Shown piece after piece: positions 57,401 to 64,000 of a stretch of 64,000 nucleotides of DNA. Source of the stretch: Alviniconcha marisindica (lineage: Eukaryota; Mollusca; Gastropoda; Provannidae); contig JABMCL010002541.1 of assembly GCA_018857735.1 (NCBI GenBank), positions 99,501 through 163,500 on the forward strand. The letters are read 5' to 3'. A program made the position numbers and the translations under genes. The notes under the pieces are model-generated. The model saw nothing but the letters and a program-made list of their open reading frames with translations. It did not search any database and was not told where the DNA came from. Every line of letters begins with the position of its first letter. Within the stretch, counting starts at the first letter, position 1.

Positions 57401-58079
57401 CACCCACTCAAATACATATTCCAATTAGTAAATTACCAATACTCTCAAACATTCTCTCCTTTTGAGTCTCCACCCCACCCTGCCCAACTTTTCTCACCTG
57501 GTTCTTTCACGCTCTCCCTCTCTCTCTATCCATATGCTTCCTTCCACACTCAACGAGCCATATACAGACACACCACCTTTGATCAAAAAGAGTACTAAAT
57601 TCTACTGGAATGCTTGCGCAGGCAGGAAGGTTTTTGAGGTAGGATTAAACTGAAGCCTACGGTTATAGTTTGCCTCACTCCTAATCCCATATTGTAATAT
57701 TATTGTTATGCTGGATATTCTTTTTGTTTTATATCAGCAGGCTGTCTATTCAACCCAGAAGGGTTCAGGTTTAATGGAAGCATTTCTTTATTAAAAGCCT
57801 TTGGGTACCCTTTTTCTTTTTTCTGCTTCTTTGTAAAGTATTATTAAAAATGAAAATGTAAAATTTCAGTTTTGTTATGGTTTTGATTGTGCATAACTGT
57901 TGCATGTGTTCACAAGGGAATGAAAGGTGCAGGCAAGCATGTGTCTGCACGTGTGTCTGTCAGTGTGTGTGTGTGTGTGTGTGTGTGAAGGTGCTTCAAA
58001 CAGTTTCTCTGTAATCTGTATCAGAGCACCAAAGATGCTCATACTGTGTAACCATATGTCAGTTTCACAGTAGTGTCTT
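57401..58079. other. Non-coding DNA
   Basis: A GT run at about 57963-57986; nothing else recognised. Confidence 0.4.
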
Positions 58080-59400
58080 TGTGGAACAGCGTCACTGCAA
58101 TATAATGCAAACTAAATGCAGAAAAGACTGAAGTTCTTCCCATTGCCTCTACCTCACCCCTAGGAGTTCATCTGGATCAGGCACCTTCTATGCAACAACA
58201 GATCAGCAGTGTGCGTCGCACAGCATACCTAGAACTTAGAAGAATAGCTTCAATCCAACCATACTTGGCTCCAAATGCAACTGCCCAACTTGTTTCATCT
58301 GCCATAGCATCCAGGCTTGATTACTGCAATTCCATCCATGCAGGAAGCAGATTTCATGCTTACAGAGAGTCCAAAACAATGCTGCAAAACACTCTTAGAA
58401 AGAAATGAAACAAGAATGACTGCTAGTGTTCTAAAACAAGATTTAAACACATAAAAGGTTCAAAATAACACTATTTATGTTTTGTCCTAATAAATAGTGT
58501 TATTTTGAAACATTTATATGTTTGGATCTCATTCTTAGAAAGTCCAGATATTATCATGTGACACCACACCTGCAAGAACTGCATTGGCTTCCGATAAAAT
58601 TCTGACCACAGTACAATATAGCCACTTTCATCTACCACTTTTTCAATGGCTTTCTACAGGTTATCTTTCCCAAACCCTACGTGCATATGAACCAAATGAA
58701 ACCTTTGTTCATTGTATGAGAAGCTTCTCAAAGTCCCAAAGCGTAGCACTAAAACATTCAGGGAGCGTTCCTTCAGCTTTCTTGCACCATCTGTCTGGAA
58801 CTCTCTGTCATCCAATCTCAGAAATTCTTATACTCTTCTGCTCTTTAAATCCAGACTCAAAACTCACTTGTTCATGATACCTTCTGTCAGTAGGATTTCT
58901 GCAGTCTTCAACCCCCCACATGAAATGTGGCCATTAATGCTTCTTGAGTGTTTTAGTTGTTTCACAATCACTGTGAGAGAGAAAAGCAGGAGAGATGTGG
59001 TTGGGGGTGGGGGGGGGGGGGGGGGGGGGTTGGGTGTGGGGGGGGGGGGGAGGGAGAGAGAGAGAGGTATTGTGTGTGTGTGGGTGAGGGAGGGAGGCAG
59101 GAGAGGGGATGTGTGTGGGGGGTGTGAGAGAGAGAGGGAAAAAGAGAGATACATGTGTGTAGTGTGTGTTTTAGCGTAGTAACTTTGTACACTTTAATAT
59201 TTACCTGTTTTAAATTATTGCAATGTGTTTGTTTTATAATATTTTCTTTGCTGTTCTACAAATACCTATTTTATATTAGAGCAATTTATTAAGTACGTAA
59301 TATGTGATTGTGTATCTATGTCAGTAAATGTAAATGGTATATGTATGTGTATGTGAACAAGCACACTGAGCGCCATATAATTTTTTGTATTATTATTAAT
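58080..59400 (+). mobile_element. CR1/L2-like LINE 3' end with nested insertion
   Basis: Broken reverse transcriptase C-terminus: RRTAYLELRRIASIQPYL (about 58211-58264), SRLDYCNS (about 58310-58333), then after the 130-bp insertion YYHVTPHLQELHWLP (about 58549-58593) and SVWNSLSSNLRNS (about 58790-58829). The 3' UTR has G-rich runs (59009-59051) and ends GCGCCATATAA plus a TATTATTATTA tail near 59399. It is inactive. Confidence 0.82.
58393..58542. mobile_element. 130-bp foldback insertion with 10-bp duplication
   Basis: Insert 58403-58532 lies between direct repeats TCTTAGAAAG (58393-58402 and 58533-58542). In its middle is a perfect 18-bp inverted repeat, CAAAATAACACTATTTAT and its complement, around an 11-base loop. 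When the insert and one repeat are skipped, the LINE reading frame continues directly (CTT AGA AAG then TCC AGA TAT). Confidence 0.85.
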
Positions 59401-60191
59401 GTAATTTTGCATGAAAACATTGAGCTTATTACATGTACTGCTACTATTAAGAGAACGCTGTGAAGCAGTTTTATGAAGGTCTTGGTACTACATAATTTTA
59501 TCTGCATGGGATCAAAATTAATGACATACCTACAATACCCCATAAAAATGACATACCTACAGTATCATATAAAGACCCTTTTGTGAAATCCCTTCATCCC
59601 CAACAACCATTTTACTTTTACCAAAAAGCTCACGTTCTAGCCATGACACCATCCTAAACTAAAAGTATGACAGCATAGGAGTTGAATTTTTATGGGAATT
59701 TTCTAATCTATGCTTTTTATGGCATGCCACCTATGCTGCCAACTATGCAAGTTTTTGTGAAATTCTTTTGTGGGATCCTGAAAACAGTCATTTGTTTTGT
59801 TTGTTTTTTTCAATTTTCTCTAAATCACGAATGGTACAGAAGAGGCACTCTAACAAGGTTTCACAACATAATATACCATAACTGCTGAAATCATTTTTGA
59901 GAAGAAGCGTCACTGCTCTCATAAACACAGGAACAAACGGCATCATCAGTCAAATACCTTGCACTCAAACTACATCTTGCTAAGAGACATACTCTGACAG
60001 TCTGCCTTATGATCCGGCAAGAGTGAAGTGGTGCCCACACGTGTTTAAAAGACTTACCAATTGACATTTTATGTGTTATTTTCCATACCAGCTATCATTT
60101 TGGCAAAGACAAGAGAGCAGTTTTCTGTGTCATTGGTTTGACAACCTTCACAGCTACTTACTGTTACAACCATGTACAATGATCAAGAAGC
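59401..60191. other. AT-rich spacer
   Basis: No gene, RNA or element was recognised. Confidence 0.4.
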
Positions 60192-60457
60192 CTCATGTGT
60201 TGAGCAAGTAAGTAAACATGGTGCTTAATGTCCACAGAAACCATAAGGCTTATTTGGGACAGCTCATGTGTTGATGATGAAGTGATGCTTAATGTCCTCA
60301 GATGTCAGTTGACATATTAGGGACAAGTTGTGACCAATGCCGAAGCACGGTTCAATAATTCTTTACGTCCACGGAAACCAGAAGGCTCGTTAGGACGGAC
60401 AGCTCAGGACGGCCACCTCGACTCTCACACAGCTCCTGAACTATCCTCATGTGTTGA
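60192..60457 (-). mobile_element. Two SINE-like insertions sharing one 12-bp target
   Basis: CTCATGTGTTGA occurs three times, at 60192-60203, 60263-60274 and 60446-60457. Between the first two is a short reversed SINE end (GCAAGTAAGTAAACATGGTG and so on, 59 bp). Between the second and third is a 171-bp element nearly identical to 21753-21931. Both contain the complement of the GTGGACGTTAAG-type core and are in minus orientation. Confidence 0.88.
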
Positions 60458-62259
60458 CAGGGAAGATGCCACTTTATAGGTCCCTAGTGTGCATACCAAC
60501 CCAGAGTTGTCATCTGCTAATGGCTGACCAGTTAAAGTTCAGATTATTTATTCACCAAGTTTTAACAAGGAAAATGTCTTGAAAAGCAGTAAGCATACAA
60601 ACAACACTGATATACATCAACTAACATAATTAAAGGTATACACCCATCCACACTATGACAACACACATGCACATACACACACCTGCATGCACATGTGCAC
60701 ACACATGCATAGACACAAGTAACATTTCTATGTAAAATATAGTCCTATATCTAAGACAGAGCAAAGGAAAAGTTCAACACACACAGACTCACACACCTGC
60801 ACACACACATTTATAAATAATGTTAGTTAGCTGAGTTAAGGGCAGTAGTGACATAAACACTTACCATAAACATAACATTTTCCAAACAGCATTACATCAG
60901 TCAGGTGAAGAGTTGCCAAAAAGAATTTTTTTAAACAAAAACAAACAAAAACAGAAAAATACAACACCCAATCTCTGTACAGACGAAAGTTATACTGAGC
61001 CACCCAAAGAGCCACTTTACTGCCAAGAAAGGTTTTTGTTTTTCTCTCATCAGAGGAACACGCTAGAAGTGCAAACTGAATAATAATATTATTGTGTTGT
61101 AAGTTTATGGGCTCATTCTCTGCGCAGTCAGTATGCAACATTGTATCACATGTGCAGTCGCAAAGTAGGCCTTACATCAAATTTACCTCTTGATCGTAGA
61201 TCTATTCTATCACATGAAAGCATGATGCAACCAGTCAGTGAAAATCATCCATTTTCATTTTCTTTTTACCATGTCATTCAAAGCCAGTCCCGTTTAAAAG
61301 ACCCTTTGGACACACACACAAAGTGACTGGGTCCTGACTGATTTTCAGTCACACACATGAAGTTTGGGCATAAAAGTAACTCCAGTATATAAATTACAAA
61401 GCTTGCTTAGCGCCAAAACACTTTGATTATCCCGATCAAAGACACTTTGATTATCCCGATCAAAGACCCAACCTGCATATATCCAAGAATTTTTAAAAGA
61501 ATGCACCAGAATAGCATCTAGAGTCATAACAGGCACATACTGTGTTATACAATTCATCTTTCATTTGATCTTGGGAGAGTCTGCCACGAAATCAGTCTGC
61601 AAAACCAATTAAGCCCTTGTAGGAACAAGGTAGGCCCTAGACACCATGCAACCACAAAGCAGGCCCTCAATGAAATTTCTATAGCTCCAGTATCAAGCCT
61701 TAGCACAATGGAGCATGATGTAAAAAGTTTGTGTGTGAAAACAAACCATCAATTTTCTGTTTACCCTTCTTTTGGAACTGTCTTGCTTGAAAGAAGAATC
61801 GGCATGAAGAAAATCCTTGTCTGGGTCCAGGCCAAAGTTGTTCTTTGTTTTACATACAATCACACACACACACACACACACATGGCGAAAGAGAGAGACA
61901 CACACACTCACAGACACACAGAGGCATGGGTAAAAGAAACCTGTAGGTATGAAAATTCACTTTGAACCTTTTTCTGAGATAGACAGCATGCAACATTGCA
62001 TCACATGAGTAGTCACAAAATGAAACATGTTATTACACCTGGAGTGTATAATTATTCATAGGAAACAATGACAACTCATAGCCATAACCATAAATTGTCT
62101 TTCTCTTCAGGACCAATTTAAGTGGAGGTGTGAACAAGAAATGGAGTTGAAACAAGACAAGATGGGCAATGAAGAAGGGGAAAAGGAGGATGGAGGGGTC
62201 TTCTTCATGTTGCCCCCACCCATCCCTGTTACCTTATTCCTGTGTGTAGGTGTGTGCAT
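60458..62259. other. Non-coding DNA with small repeats
   Basis: CA-rich patches (60660-60720, 61862-61890). A 26-bp tandem pair at about 61418-61469 (CACTTTGATTATCCCGATCA) also carries inner symmetry. A possible exon at 62111-62278 was considered and rejected. Confidence 0.45.
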
Positions 62260-62411
62260 GTGCAAGTGTGGTGTGTGAGGAATACATATAATTTTTATAT
62301 GTGTACCTTGTTGTTAATCTTGTAAAGTGCAATGTGCCCACCTTTGTCAATGAGATACTGCACTATAGAAACGACTGCTATTATTTTTATTTACGATTAT
62401 TATTATTACTA
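62260..62411 (+). repeat. LINE/SINE 3'-end remnant
   Basis: TTGTAAAGTGCAATGTG, then GAGATACTGCACTATAGAAA and a TTATTATTATTA run have the layout of the LINE tails ending at 9829 and 59400. Confidence 0.55.
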
Positions 62412-62496
62412 AAGGGATGATGATGCATGGGAGGTCTGCACGCCAATACTGTGATGGAAGAAAGGAGGGTCAGGGAAATGGAAGTACCCTGTGTGA

Positions 62497-62985
62497 GCGG
62501 GGATAGCTCAGTGGTTAGAGTGCCAGACTTGTGATCGAAAGTTTGCAGGTTCGAACCCCTGCAGGAGTGGCGTGAGAATTTTCTTCTGCAGCTGGGTTAA
62601 CTTTCTGTGCTGACTCTTATTTCGGTATCCGTTCCACCCCTGTGTTACCACAGTAGCATGTAAAAGATCCCAGTCATTCTGCCAAAAATGCAGGTGGCAG
62701 GTTACAGCTAAACATGCATACACCGTACATATGTGGCTTTCATGAAGTGACATGGTGCATGGTTGTATGGTGTACACAGAATGCAGCAAGACAGCAGCAG
62801 TTTTATGTGGCATCAGCCACGTCAGCGCTGCAAGTACACCACTTTGGTGGATACTCAAAAATGTGCTATAAAAAACTAGTCACTCATATAGAATCACATA
62901 CAAGTGCAATGGATCTGCTTGAGAGCGGAGAACAGCGCTATATAAAAGCGATCAACAACAATCAACAACAACAACCTTCATGATG
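62497..62985 (+). mobile_element. Long tRNA-derived SINE
   Basis: The head GGGGATAGCTCAGTGGTTAG (A box) and GGTTCGAACCCC (B box, with a paired GCAGG/CCTGC T-stem) is clearly tRNA-like. The anticodon region (TTGTGAT) lacks a paired stem, so it is not a working tRNA. The body shares over 300 bp with the minus copy at 47745-48112. The end AGCGCTATATAAAAGCGATC runs into a CAACAA repeat tail. A full-length copy of about 0.49 kb. Confidence 0.85.
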
Positions 62986-64000
62986 TTACTGTTTATTTAA
63001 ACAGTGTTTCTCTCTCTTAGACACATACACACACACTTGAATAAATGAAAACGGTTTCACCAGTATCACATGTTCTTATATCAGAGTTCTACTGTACTAC
63101 TTACTCAATTGTGTTGAATGGCCAGATGGAAAACTTTCACACTGGCTGTGGGCATAACATCCTAAAATTATCAACCATCACCTAGATTCACATTTTTCAT
63201 GGAGTCAGAAAGTAAAACAGAGCTCAGAAACTGTGTGAAAGTTGAGGTGGCCGTCCTGGGCACCCCATCCCTAACAGTCCTTATGGTCTCTGTGGATGTA
63301 AAGCAACACTGAAGAAGAAACTAAAACTTGCTGACACTGTCTACTCTTAATAATTCAACACCAACTTCAGCTTGTTTGTGGTTTTTCTCTGATAAGACCT
63401 GCCAGGCTGATTGGGTGTTAAAGACCAATGATTTCCGGACTCTCTACCTTTTCAGTCTCCTATTCTGCAATCCTGTCCTTTGCCCAACAGCAGCATGTAA
63501 ATCAACATCATTTAACAGAAGTGGCAGAACTTTCTCAACTGAACTGCTCCTTGAGCTGTTGACCCTCACATGTCCAGACTGATGTCCAATTATTCCCCTT
63601 ATTTTACTACACTGAAACTTTCACAATCTTCAGTCATCACAATCATCATCATATGGACAACTGTGTGCCTCCTTCCATTCACAGTATTGAAGGTTAGAAC
63701 TAAATTTGAAAGTTCATAAAAAATATTCAAAACTGAAACTTGTTGTTAAACAGAAAGCCAGAAACAGGCAGTATCATCTGAACTCTTGAGTAAACAGCAA
63801 TGGGGGTAGGGTGAAAGTAAAAGTACAGAGATTTGTATGCAGGCATTTAGCAAGGCAAGATGAACAGTCCAGGTATTTCAAGGTGTGTTTCAGGAGGACC
63901 ATGACTGGCAGGCCAGGAGGCACTGGGCTAATGATGATACACCAACATTCCAATTTCCTTTGAAGGTACAATGGACAAACACTGAGGATCTGAACCCTCA
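62986..64000. other. Right edge, non-coding DNA with a SINE fragment
   Basis: Bases about 63244-63320 match the SINE 3' domain (TTGAGGTGGCCGTCCTGGGC, then CCTTATGGTCTCTGTGGATG). No gene was recognised in the rest. Confidence 0.45.

Noticed and set aside
62111..62278. Possible 55-codon exon after a good acceptor (TCTTTCTCTTCAG)
   Set aside because: It runs directly into a GT-rich stretch and a LINE-like tail (62260-62411), so it is more likely the 3' part of a retroelement.
62504..62575. tRNA gene (His-like GTG anticodon)
   Set aside because: The anticodon stem does not pair, and the segment is the head of a repeated SINE.

Overview
The window is eukaryotic nuclear DNA from an invertebrate. 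I think it is a mollusc, probably a gastropod. This is inferred from texture: AT-rich introns, dense microsatellites, frequent poly-C/poly-G runs, many minisatellites, CR1/L2-like LINEs ending in ATT runs, and several tRNA-derived SINEs. There are no operons, no CRISPR array and nothing prokaryotic. No true tRNA or rRNA gene was recognised; the tRNA-like segments are SINE heads.

Two spliced plus-strand genes can be supported. Gene 1 enters from the left edge, and only its last two visible coding exons are here (7358-7474 and 13276-13455). They give the C-terminal 98 residues of an unrecognised protein. Gene 2 can be assembled end to end from five exons with matching phases (30042-30113, 40952-41054, 43022-43371, 49446-50269, 50538-50778). 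They encode a 529-residue, proline-rich, basic protein with a central coiled coil and a conserved-looking C-terminus. I do not recognise its family.

Layout: 1-7.3 kb is intron or upstream DNA of gene 1 with a foldback repeat and a SINE flanked by perfect 12-bp duplications. The gene 1 intron (7.5-13.3 kb) holds a broken LINE. 13.5-28.6 kb is mostly featureless AT-rich DNA with one young SINE-like insertion. From about 28.6 kb CpG becomes common and the probable promoter and 5' UTR of gene 2 follow. Gene 2 intron 1 (30.1-41.0 kb) carries a long hairpin, a 0.9-kb CT-rich minisatellite, a TE-like pseudogene, SINEs and a LINE. Intron 2 holds a 1.1-kb non-autonomous DNA transposon with terminal inverted repeats and a 5-bp target duplication. 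Intron 3 begins with a 53-bp minisatellite that starts at the splice donor, and contains a LINE inserted into a second minisatellite.

Downstream of gene 2, three unrelated minisatellites lie between 52.5 and 57.1 kb. They are followed by a LINE with a nested 130-bp foldback insertion, a site where the same 12-bp target was used twice by SINE-like elements, and a full-length tRNA-derived SINE.

Most long open frames in the window come from tandem repeats and are not genes. No complete intact transposase or reverse transcriptase is present. I could run no searches, so family names rest on motifs read by eye.
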